Part shown: positions 1 through 6,349 of the stretch, piece after piece
Layout of the letters: each line of letters starts with the position of its first letter
Position numbering within the stretch: the stretch's first letter is position 1
NCBI GenBank assembly: GCA_007695285.1
Contig: REEC01000159.1
Location: forward strand, 1-43,290
Length of the DNA stretch: 43,290 nucleotides
Source: Spirochaetaceae bacterium
Lineage (GTDB): Bacteria > Spirochaetota > Spirochaetia > DSM-27196 > PXBQ01
Direction: 5' to 3'
Made by a program: the position numbers and the translations under genes
The notes under the pieces: model-generated
Databases searched by the model: none
What the model saw: only the letters and a program-made list of their open reading frames with translations
Told to the model about the DNA's origin: nothing

Positions 1-248
1 TCGATTGCGGCTTCGGTGTCACGGAGCGCTTTTGCAATATCGTAGAACGGCGCATCAATCAGCCTGCCTTCGGGGAACTGTTTCTGTGCGAGTTCCCCGA
101 CCGCGTGCCCTGAGTCGAAGATGCGTTGCAAGCCGATACCGGGTTCTGTGGCGAGCTCACGATGATGGGTCTCGAGATAGAGCCGTTTGGTACACTGCAG
201 TGCGGAGACGAAACGGCTTTTGCTGAGGGCGTGCGTGGAACCCGACAT
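1..248 (-). CDS. DUF2779 family protein (Cas4/RecB-like nuclease), N-terminal fragment
   Basis: An open frame reads from an ATG at 248 leftwards off the window edge, so only the first 82 residues are visible. It begins MSGSTHALSKSRF and continues with ALQCTKRLYLE, then RIFDSGHAVGELAQKQFP. That pattern (LSKSxF..xLQCxKRLxLE...F..G..VGxLAxxxFPxG) is what I know from the N-terminus of DUF2779 proteins, large PD-(D/E)XK-superfamily proteins that also carry Cas4/Dna2-type cysteines. The catalytic part lies outside the window, so activity cannot be judged. The start is 11 nt after the stop of the WYL regulator, which suggests one operon. The Shine-Dalgarno is weak. Family call moderately sure; role (DNA repair or defence) is inference. 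Confidence 0.72.
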   Translation of the reverse strand, partial: MSGSTHALSKSRFVSALQCTKRLYLETHHRELATEPGIGLQRIFDSGHAVGELAQKQFPEGRLIDAPFYDIAKALRDTEAAI

Positions 249-259
249 TGAGGGATACT

Positions 260-1306
260 CTACCCGCTCGATGCGGGTTTGTCAGGAGACACTGAGAAGA
301 GGGTATGCGGATAGGTCGCGTTCAGCCGCGAAATTGCTTCCTGAATGCGAGCCCTGAGCGCGGCAGGCTTGATGATCTCCGCATCCCCTCCGAAACCGAG
401 AACCCAGCGAACGATATCATCGCTTCCGGATGTCGTCATCTCAAGGGTGAGCGATCCATCCGTGTGTTCGTGGAACTGTTGTGTCGCGGACCACCTTCGG
501 TTTCGCACTCTGCGGGCCGCGTTCTCGGTGAAGCGAATCGTGACCGTTACCGGATCCGCGAGCGTGAGGTCAAACGTGTGGCTCAGGATGTGATCCGGAT
601 CGAAGGGCTCCGGTTCCACGAAGGTCTCACCGGAGATCGAGATCTCGGAGATTCGCTCGACCGAAAGAATTCGAGTCGAGTCGTGTTTCGGGATCTGCAC
701 GAAAAGATAGAGCCCTCCGTCGTGTTGAAAGAGCCGTAACGGGTGGATCAGGTAGCTCTTCTCGTTTCCGGTGCCGAGCGCCTCATACCGAACCGTGCAG
801 ACTTTTCGTTCGGCGACTGCGTCGAGCAGAGTCTCGATGATCTCGTCTTTGCCGTGGTACAGCGCCGGATGCAACGTCCCTGCGGCGAAAAGGCTTTCCA
901 GACGATCGGACTGTGCGACTGAGAGATAAGCGCCTGGCATGATGGAAGCGAGTTTCTCACGGATCGAGCAGAGAAGCGGTTCAACTGCGGTACCGGCGAA
1001 AACGCGATCCGATGCGAGCAGAAGGTGGAGAACCATGAGCTCTCGGCCGGTGAGACGCATGTCGGGGATACGAAGGTTGGGGAGCTTGTGCAGGTAGTCC
1101 TCCTGCAGTCGCCATCGTTTCTCTTTCTCTCCGGGGACCTCTTCGTCGAAACGAGGGAACCCCAGTTCATCGAGCGTTTCAAAGAGCCGGTAGACCGAAC
1201 GACGCGTGACACCAAGTTCGCTCTCGAGCCGAGTAACGGTCGTCCCCTGGGGTCGCGAAAGAAGATCGATCGCTCGAAGGATCTTGATGATGTTCCGTCC
1301 GTGCAC
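260..1306 (-). CDS. WYL-domain transcriptional regulator (HTH + WYL + WCX)
   Basis: A 348-residue protein. Residues 1-60 form a DeoR/HTH_11-like winged helix (IIKILRAIDLLS, then LGVTRRSVYRLFETLDELGF). Residues about 155-230 are the WYL domain (IHPLRLFQHDGGLYLFV followed by RILSVERI); the eponymous motif reads LYL rather than WYL. Residues 250-330 match the C-terminal WCX extension (DIVRWVLGFGGDAEIIKP). WYL proteins bind nucleic-acid-type ligands and often control DNA-damage, phage-defence or CRISPR genes (family knowledge). The start is GTG at 1306 with a poor ribosome site; no better in-frame start is obvious. It lies directly upstream of the DUF2779 gene and downstream of the zinc-finger protein, so it may regulate either. 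Base composition is less GC-rich than in the genes right of the tRNA. Confidence 0.88.
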   Translation of the reverse strand: MHGRNIIKILRAIDLLSRPQGTTVTRLESELGVTRRSVYRLFETLDELGFPRFDEEVPGEKEKRWRLQEDYLHKLPNLRIPDMRLTGRELMVLHLLLASDRVFAGTAVEPLLCSIREKLASIMPGAYLSVAQSDRLESLFAAGTLHPALYHGKDEIIETLLDAVAERKVCTVRYEALGTGNEKSYLIHPLRLFQHDGGLYLFVQIPKHDSTRILSVERISEISISGETFVEPEPFDPDHILSHTFDLTLADPVTVTIRFTENAARRVRNRRWSATQQFHEHTDGSLTLEMTTSGSDDIVRWVLGFGGDAEIIKPAALRARIQEAISRLNATYPHTLFSVSPDKPASSG

Positions 1307-1440
1307 GTCTCGATTCTATTGCGTTGTGCCACGCGTCTCAAGCACCCCCTGAGCGGGAAAGGGGACCGAGGCATGGTCGAATCAGATTAAGTACCTGTGG
1401 CGGGCCGCATTCGGACGACGTTTTGAAGGTCAACCGGACG

Positions 1441-1484
1441 GCGTGCGGTGAGAAGCCTCACGCACGCATCAACGCGTGCGTGAG
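1441..1484. repeat. Three alternating inverted-repeat arms at the 3' end of the zinc-finger gene
   Basis: Arm A (1441-1452, GCGTGCGGTGAG), arm B (1457-1467, CTCACGCACGC) and arm C (1474-1484, GCGTGCGTGAG) follow each other. B is perfectly complementary to C over 11 bp with a 6-nt loop, and complementary to A with one bulged base. B can therefore pair with either neighbour. Arm C and part of B code for the last residues of the 1458-2456 gene. No T-tract follows on the minus strand, so it is not a canonical intrinsic terminator. It may stabilise the 3' end or attenuate read-through into the WYL gene. Confidence 0.6.
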
Positions 1485-2456
1485 ATCAGCAATGGAAATC
1501 GCGACTTCGTTCTTCCGTTTTTTTTCTGCCTCTCCAACGAAAAACTGTACCGGTACGACCGCGCCTGCGCGGACGGCGAGGTCGTCTCGAGTGCCGTCGT
1601 TGTATCTCAATCCCAAGTTGTTGCACAGAAATTCGAGAATGCAGCTCTGCACGCAGTCCTGGCGCATCGAGAATCCGTCTTCTCGGTACGTGGAGAGTCC
1701 CGACTTGTACTTGCATTCAAAGAACGTCAGGGTCGGGCCGTGCGTGTGCTCGGTCGGAACCCAGAGCACTCCTATGTCGGGCTTCGCGCGCATCATCCAG
1801 CGCACCAACGGGTGAGCGTTTCCCGTGGTGGGAAATCTCCCGGGCACCGAAGGTTCAGCATCCCAATCGAATCCATCGGATTCGGTTAATATCGCTTCGT
1901 GTTGGTTTAGATAGGCTTTGACATAGTCTTTGAGCAATCGTGTGAACTCATCGCGACCTTTCTTGCTCCGATCGGCCCAAAAATCTCTCATGAGAGTTGC
2001 CTCGTACATCACCTCCACGACTGTACCGTTGAGTCCGAGTGCGAGTTTCAAAGCATCGTTTCCGTCGTGTTCGTGCAGACGGGATGCCAACAAATGAGCG
2101 TAATGACGTTCTTCGCGGCAGACCGGTTCTTCCGGATCGAGAAATCGGTTAATAACGAACGGTCTCTCGTCTCCGGAAACCTCACCGGCTCGTCCTTTAT
2201 CCGGCTGTGCGATAAAAATGTCGTGTGTGTCTTCGTCGTCGATTCCGTCATCACTATCCTGCAGTTTCTCCCAGATGAAAGCAAAGACGTTCGTGTTATC
2301 CGTGATGGCTTTCTCTTTTATCTCACGACGGGTTTTGACCTGGTCGTCCCGCGGCATCGTGCAGTAATGAGCACCGTACCAATGAGTGAAAAGCCGATGG
2401 ACGCCGTTGATGTTTTTTGCGTCGCATCCCTTGTCCGGACACTCGAATTTTTTCAT
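1458..2456 (-). CDS. C2H2 zinc finger plus PD-(D/E)XK nuclease-like protein, unrecognised family
   Basis: A 332-residue protein I do not recognise as a named family. The N-terminus has a classic C2H2 zinc-finger pattern: C6-x4-C11-x13-H25-x4-H30 with Leu22 at the usual L-x2-H position. Residues 222-252 read RAKPDIGVLWV, then FFECKYKS. Asp227 after Pro, with Glu247-Cys248-Lys249 about 20 residues later between hydrophobic strands, matches the PD...(D/E)XK nuclease core. A following helix carries Gln266 and Gln270, as in RecB/Cas4-type nucleases. The ATG at 2456 is preceded by GGGAG at 8-nt spacing. Base composition is lower in GC than genes right of the tRNA. Function is inferred from motifs only; a restriction-type or mobile-element nuclease is plausible. 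The zinc finger is unusual in a bacterium. Confidence 0.7.
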   Translation of the reverse strand: MKKFECPDKGCDAKNINGVHRLFTHWYGAHYCTMPRDDQVKTRREIKEKAITDNTNVFAFIWEKLQDSDDGIDDEDTHDIFIAQPDKGRAGEVSGDERPFVINRFLDPEEPVCREERHYAHLLASRLHEHDGNDALKLALGLNGTVVEVMYEATLMRDFWADRSKKGRDEFTRLLKDYVKAYLNQHEAILTESDGFDWDAEPSVPGRFPTTGNAHPLVRWMMRAKPDIGVLWVPTEHTHGPTLTFFECKYKSGLSTYREDGFSMRQDCVQSCILEFLCNNLGLRYNDGTRDDLAVRAGAVVPVQFFVGEAEKKRKNEVAISIADLTHALMRA

Positions 2457-2478
2457 CCCCGTATTCTCCCATTACGTC

Positions 2479-2484
2479 AGTATA
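2479..2484 (-). promoter_or_regulatory. Possible -10 box (TATACT) for the zinc-finger nuclease gene
   Basis: On the minus strand TATACT lies 22 nt before the ATG at 2456. A T-rich run stands at the -35 position (17-bp spacer), which is not a good -35. Placement relative to the SD and start is normal for a short 5' leader. Confidence 0.35.
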
Positions 2485-2542
2485 GTCGGACGATTAGCGA
2501 AAAAAAAGGCACTGTGGTGCAAGTCCTGCCGGTTCCCGGACC

Positions 2543-2578
2543 AAAAAAGCCGAGCAGCGCCTGACGGCGTCACTCGGC
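2543..2578 (-). terminator. Rho-independent terminator of the tRNA gene
   Basis: Read on the minus strand, GCCGAG (2578-2573) pairs with CTCGGC (2554-2549). An inner CGCC/GGCG stem sits inside a small internal loop, and six T residues (2548-2543) follow immediately. It lies 17 nt beyond the tRNA 3' end and ends that transcript before the zinc-finger gene. Confidence 0.85.
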
Positions 2579-2595
2579 CCAAAACAACCACCCGA

Positions 2596-2669
2596 TGGGC
2601 CCAGCAGGACTTGAACCTGCGACCTACGGATTATGAGTCCGCAGCTCTAACCAACTGAGCTATGGGCCC
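2596..2669 (-). tRNA. tRNA with CAU anticodon, probably tRNA-Ile2 (lysidine-modified)
   Basis: A 74-nt minus-strand cloverleaf. The acceptor stem is GGGCCCA/TGGGCCC with discriminator A, the D arm contains AGCTCAGTTGGTTAGAGC, and the anticodon stem-loop is GGACTCATAATCC (anticodon CAT). The T arm is GCAGG-TTCAAGT-CCTGC. CCA is not encoded; TCG follows. The GGACTCATAATCC stem and the T arm look like bacterial tRNA-Ile(CAU), whose C34 is converted to lysidine by TilS, more than like elongator or initiator Met. Isotype is inference; a dedicated covariance model would settle it. Confidence 0.93.
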
Positions 2670-2684
2670 TTTTTTCGGTGGTTA

Positions 2685-2713
2685 TTTATTGCACAGCGGC
2701 CCCTGATTGTCAA
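2685..2713 (-). promoter_or_regulatory. Sigma70-type promoter of the tRNA
   Basis: On the minus strand TTGACA (2713-2708) is followed, after 17 bp, by AATAAA (2690-2685). Transcription would start about 9 nt before the mature tRNA 5' end. The -35 is perfect and the -10 matches 4 of 6. Confidence 0.7.
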
Positions 2714-2951
2714 CGCGACGGTAGAAGGCGTCAGCAGTTCGGGGTCATGGATAGTGCTTCAGGCGGCTCAGTCACCTTCGGGGACGGGGACAAGCTCGAT
2801 GTTCGACCGGTGTTCGGGAAGCTTCATCGAGGAGCCGCCCGTCCACGGGGAGAGGCCACGCGCACAATACAGAATGCGCGTCGTTCCGGTCCGAGGAAAG
2901 TTTCGGCGGCACGTTGACGCAGACCGCGAATTCCCGGATGATCGCGTCGCG
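2714..2951. other. Intergenic stretch without a confident gene
   Basis: About 240 bp between the tRNA promoter and the cysteine-cluster gene. Frames exist on both strands but none has a ribosome site or recognisable protein. The plus-strand frame of the next gene extends back through this stretch, so that gene could start earlier (ATG at 2873 or others). Confidence 0.4.
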
Positions 2952-3902
2952 ATGGAAATACTACCAAACCGACCCGGGACCACCGGGCACATCATATTGT
3001 CAGAGGGCCCCACTGTGGCGGCGTATGCTCCCACTTGGGGTGAGTCGCCGTGTGCGAGTTGCATTGGTTCGCCGTGTTGCCGGAATGTTCCGATTACGAA
3101 GATCTCGATCGATACCGAGGCCGATCTGCTCGACGCCGCGTGGCTCGCGGGGCTCGAGGCGATCGAGATCGGTCTGCGCGACGACGGGACGTGGACCGTC
3201 TTTTACCAACAGTCGTGTCGGTTTCTCGACGATGAGACCGGAGGATGCCGGCTGCACGAGTTACCGGATCAGCCCGACGTGTGCGTGCGGTACGACGCGC
3301 GTACGTGCTGGTACCGCCATGCGTTCGCGCACGACGCGTCGCCGCGGTTCATCCGGTTCGACCGCGAACGACTGCTCGAGCTGCATCGACACGTGATCTG
3401 CGACGAAAAAGGAGAGATTCGCAAAGTTCCCGACTGGGAAGATATCCTCACGATGCTTCAGGCAGTGCCGCTCGGAGAACCATCCGGCACGCGCGAAACC
3501 GGGGGCACCGCGACCGAGTGTGAACTCCTGATGCCGCCCGCGCGTCCGGCGACGATCCGGCAGCTCGACTTGGTGAAGTTCCGGTTGGGCTTCCCGGGAA
3601 TATCGCTCGTCGTCTCGGAGACCGAGTGGAGGTTCTCGCTGCGGACATCGGTTCTCGGAGATCATCGTGACGGCCCACCGCGACGTGTTTTTACGGCGAT
3701 CGATTTGCGTCCGTACGGATTGCTGCCGGATGAGCGACGGATCGACAGGGCCATGGTGCCTCGGCTCGCAACTCTCTGCGCGGCCGACGAGGCGGGGCTG
3801 ATCGTCGCGTACCCGACCGTCCTGCAAATCGACGCGGAAATCACCGGGCCTCCGTCCGATACGTCCCCCGACGTCCCTCCCGGGTCGCCGCGCGCGGCGT
3901 AG
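2952..3902 (+). CDS. YkgJ-like cysteine-cluster (zinc/iron-chelating) protein
   Basis: From ATG 2952 this encodes 316 residues. The signature is an N-terminal cluster CASCIGSPCC, then CRFLDDETGGCRLH and, after a short gap, DVCVRYDARTCW. This Cys distribution matches the YkgJ/UPF0153 zinc- or iron-chelating family, whose biochemical role is mostly unknown. The C-terminal half has no recognised domain, and the tail is rich in Pro/Ser. The start is uncertain: 2952 lacks a clear Shine-Dalgarno and the frame stays open upstream. It ends 15 nt before the next promoter's -35, so it is probably transcribed separately from the sulfatase operon. Confidence 0.75.
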   Translation: MEILPNRPGTTGHIILSEGPTVAAYAPTWGESPCASCIGSPCCRNVPITKISIDTEADLLDAAWLAGLEAIEIGLRDDGTWTVFYQQSCRFLDDETGGCRLHELPDQPDVCVRYDARTCWYRHAFAHDASPRFIRFDRERLLELHRHVICDEKGEIRKVPDWEDILTMLQAVPLGEPSGTRETGGTATECELLMPPARPATIRQLDLVKFRLGFPGISLVVSETEWRFSLRTSVLGDHRDGPPRRVFTAIDLRPYGLLPDERRIDRAMVPRLATLCAADEAGLIVAYPTVLQIDAEITGPPSDTSPDVPPGSPRAA

Positions 3903-3917
3903 CGCCCCACGCGATGT

Positions 3918-3946
3918 TTGCCGAATGCGGCGCTGTCCGGTACAAT
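3918..3946 (+). promoter_or_regulatory. Promoter of the sulfatase-aminomutase operon
   Basis: TTGCCG (3918-3923), a 17-bp spacer and TACAAT (3941-3946). This gives a leader of about 13 nt to the ATG at 3966, with GGAGGA as ribosome site. The -10 is embedded in a palindrome (next entry). Confidence 0.65.
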
Positions 3947-3952
3947 ACCGGA
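3936..3952. repeat. Operator-like palindrome over the sulfatase -10 box
   Basis: TCCGGTA-CAA-TACCGGA: perfect 7-bp arms around a 3-bp centre, overlapping the -10 hexamer TACAAT. A dimeric repressor bound here would block RNA polymerase. No regulator gene is adjacent. Confidence 0.6.
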
Positions 3953-3965
3953 AACGGAGGATAAA

Positions 3966-5306
3966 ATGGCTCGAAAGAACGTCGTCGTTTTTTTTACCGA
4001 TCAGCAGCGCTGGGACACGATGGGCGCGCATGGGAATCCACTCGAACTGACGCCGAACCTCGATCGTGAGGCGCGGCACGCGACGCACGTCTTCAACTCG
4101 TTTACGTGCCAGCCGGTCTGCGCTCCGGCGCGCGGCTGTCTTCAGACCGGGTTGTACGCGACCAACCACGGAGTGTTCCGGAACGGAATCACGCTCGATC
4201 CGGAACTGCCGACGCTCGGCCGCCTTTTCCGCGACGCCGGATACCGGACCGGGTACTTCGGCAAGTGGCACCTCGCGTCCGGGGACCCCGTACCGCCGGC
4301 CGAACAGGGCGGCTACGAGTTCTGGCTCGCGGCGAACGCGCTCGAGCACACGTCGCGGCCGTACGACACGATGGTGTACGACAACGACGGCAACGAGGTG
4401 AGGTTGCCCGGGTACCGCGTCGATGCGATCACCGACGCGGCGATCCAGTACATAGATGAACACTCCGATGAGCCGTTTTTTGTGTTCATGTCGCTGCTCG
4501 AGCCGCACCATCAGAACGACCTCGACGACTATCCACCTCCGACCGGGTATCGCGAACGGTACACCGGCAAGTGGGTGCCGCCGGACCTCGCGGCACTCGG
4601 TGGATCGACGCACCAACATCTCGGTGGGTACTACGGGATGGTGAAAAGAATCGACGAGGCGTACGGCCGGATGCTCGACGCGCTCGAGAGCCTCGGGTTG
4701 CGCGACGAGACCGTCGTGCTTTTCACGTCGGACCACGGCTGTCACTTCAAGACGAGAAACTCCGAGTACAAACGATCGTGCCACGACAGTTCGATCCGTG
4801 TGCCGACGGTCCTCACCGGCCCGGGCTTCGCGAGCGGCGGCGCATTGCCGGAGCTCGTGAGCCTGATCGATTTGCCTCCGACATTGCTCGACGCCGCGGG
4901 GCTTCCCGTTCCCGAGACGATGGAGGGCCGTTCGATTTTGCCTCTCGTGCGGCGAGAGGATTGCGACTGGCCGGACGACGTATTCGTGCAGATCAGCGAG
5001 TCCCAGGTCGGCCGCGCGATCCGGACGCACCGGTGGAAGTACGCGGTGACCGCGCCCGAGAAAGACGGCGGCCGGGATAGTCACTCCGAGTCGTACACCG
5101 AGGTCGAGCTGTACGACATGCAGTGCGACCCGTACGAACTCACGAACCTGATCGGGCTCGAGTCGCATCGCGACGTCACCCGAACGCTGCGCGAACGTTT
5201 GGTTCGTCGTATGATCGCCGCCGGCGAGGCCGAGCCCAAAATACTGCCCGCGCCCGAGAGGAAGTCCGGGCAGCGGCGTGTACTCGCACCCGAGGTTGGA
5301 GCTTGA
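3966..5306 (+). CDS. Formylglycine-dependent sulfatase (type I, arylsulfatase family)
   Basis: A 446-residue protein starting MARKNVVVFFTDQQRWD; the ATG has GGAGGA 4 nt upstream. The FTDQQRWD strand supplies the first metal ligand. The active-site signature is C52-APA-R56, within the C-x-(P/A)-x-R consensus; the Cys is converted to formylglycine by a maturase. Later motifs include YFGKWH, VLFTSDHG (metal ligands) and a C-terminal VELYDMQCDPYELTNL typical of arylsulfatase/choline-sulfatase proteins. There is no signal peptide, so it should act in the cytoplasm on an imported sulfate ester; the substrate is not readable. The stop overlaps the next start by 4 nt (TTGA), so translation is coupled to the aminomutase gene. 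No sulfatase-maturating enzyme is present in the window. Confidence 0.92.
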   Translation: MARKNVVVFFTDQQRWDTMGAHGNPLELTPNLDREARHATHVFNSFTCQPVCAPARGCLQTGLYATNHGVFRNGITLDPELPTLGRLFRDAGYRTGYFGKWHLASGDPVPPAEQGGYEFWLAANALEHTSRPYDTMVYDNDGNEVRLPGYRVDAITDAAIQYIDEHSDEPFFVFMSLLEPHHQNDLDDYPPPTGYRERYTGKWVPPDLAALGGSTHQHLGGYYGMVKRIDEAYGRMLDALESLGLRDETVVLFTSDHGCHFKTRNSEYKRSCHDSSIRVPTVLTGPGFASGGALPELVSLIDLPPTLLDAAGLPVPETMEGRSILPLVRREDCDWPDDVFVQISESQVGRAIRTHRWKYAVTAPEKDGGRDSHSESYTEVELYDMQCDPYELTNLIGLESHRDVTRTLRERLVRRMIAAGEAEPKILPAPERKSGQRRVLAPEVGA

Positions 5307-6334
5307 GTCCGGAGGTTAACCAGGCTGCGGCGATCGACGACGACGTGATCGCCGCGCTCGATCCGGTGACACGGCTGCCGTACGGCGTCACTCGCTACTA
5401 CGCGTCGCTCGCGCGCGACGACGATCCGTCGAAAGATCCGATCGCCGCGCAGTTTATCCCGCGCGCCGAGGAGAACTTCGCCGAGCCGTACGACACGATT
5501 GATCCGATCGGCGACCGGATGTACACCGTTGCGCCGCGACTCGTTCACCACTATCACGATCGCGCGCTCGTGCTCGTGAACGACCGGTGCGCGGTGTACT
5601 GCCGGCATTGTTTCCGGCGTCACTTCACCGGGAGCGGCGATGGCCGGATCACGGATTCGGATCTCACGGTAATCCGGGCGTATCTCGAGAACCATAGCGA
5701 GGTACAGGAACTCCTGCTTTCCGGCGGTGATCCCCTGATGCTCGCCGACCGCGAGTTTTTCCGCGTCTTCGACGCGCTGCGCGAGGTGCGCGACTTCCTG
5801 ATGCGCGTCTGCACGCGTATGCCGGTCGTCTTGCCGAGCCGGATTACCGAGAATTTCGCGCGTGAGCTCGGCCGGCGGATGCCCGCGTGGGTCGTGATCC
5901 ACGTCAACCATCCCCGAGAGATCACGAGTGAGTTCTCGCTCGCGATCTCTCGTTTGCATCGTGAGGGTATCTCGGTCGCGAACCAGGCGGTGCTTCTGCG
6001 TGGTGTCAACGATGACGCCGAGACTCTCGAGGTCTTGTTCCGCGCTCTCGTGCGAAACGGGGTCAGGCCGTATTATCTCTTCCAGGGAGACCTCGCGGCC
6101 GGCACCGCTCACTTCAGAACGTCGATAGACCGCGGAATCGAGATCATGCGCGAGCTTCGCCTTCGGCTCTCGGGACTCGCGTTGCCGACGTACGCGGTCG
6201 ACCTTCCGGACGGCGGCGGAAAAGTTCCGGTCGATAGCGCATTGATCCGGACCGAGACCGACGCGTATATCCTCCGGGGCCCAGACGGACGCGAGTACCG
6301 CTATCCGCGGGAGTACCCGCGGCTCGGTGGATAG
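5303..6334 (+). CDS. KamA-family radical SAM aminomutase (lysine 2,3-aminomutase-like)
   Basis: The 343-residue frame starts with TTG at 5303, overlapping the sulfatase stop; the open frame extends further back but only inside the sulfatase gene. The radical SAM cluster motif is C96-x3-C100-x2-C103 (CAVYCRHCFRR). The PLP-binding lysine is K307 in DGGGKVPV. The two Asp residues that hold the substrate ammonium in clostridial lysine 2,3-aminomutase appear conserved: D263 (GDLAAGTAHFRT) and D300 (YAVDLPD). This favours lysine or beta-lysine chemistry. It is shorter than classical KamA and lacks the long zinc-binding tail, so it is nearer in size to EpmB, which modifies elongation factor P; no efp or epmA is adjacent. 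Pairing with a sulfatase is unexplained. Confidence 0.88.
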   Translation: MSPEVNQAAAIDDDVIAALDPVTRLPYGVTRYYASLARDDDPSKDPIAAQFIPRAEENFAEPYDTIDPIGDRMYTVAPRLVHHYHDRALVLVNDRCAVYCRHCFRRHFTGSGDGRITDSDLTVIRAYLENHSEVQELLLSGGDPLMLADREFFRVFDALREVRDFLMRVCTRMPVVLPSRITENFARELGRRMPAWVVIHVNHPREITSEFSLAISRLHREGISVANQAVLLRGVNDDAETLEVLFRALVRNGVRPYYLFQGDLAAGTAHFRTSIDRGIEIMRELRLRLSGLALPTYAVDLPDGGGKVPVDSALIRTETDAYILRGPDGREYRYPREYPRLGG

Positions 6335-6349
6335 GCGAATCGGTCGGCT

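Noticed and set aside
2519..2613. CAAGTCCTGC (2520-2529) as an inverted copy of the tRNA T-arm segment GCAGGACTTG (2604-2613), considered as an attachment-site remnant
   Set aside because: It is only 10 bp and inverted; att repeats should be direct copies of the tRNA 3' end.
2386..2658. Plus-strand open frame ending in QQDLNLRPTDYESAALTN
   Set aside because: This is the well-known spurious translation of the antisense strand of a tRNA; the tRNA explains it.
2768..2950. Minus-strand frame ending with a protein-like tail (NIELVPVPEGD) upstream of the cysteine-cluster gene
   Set aside because: No ribosome site, no recognised family, and the upstream part of the frame is composition-driven; not enough to call a gene or pseudogene.
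3261..5168. Long minus-strand open frame (635 codons) opposite the cysteine-cluster and sulfatase genes
   Set aside because: Arg/Val/Asp-rich composition without motifs; it is a high-GC shadow of the recognised plus-strand genes.
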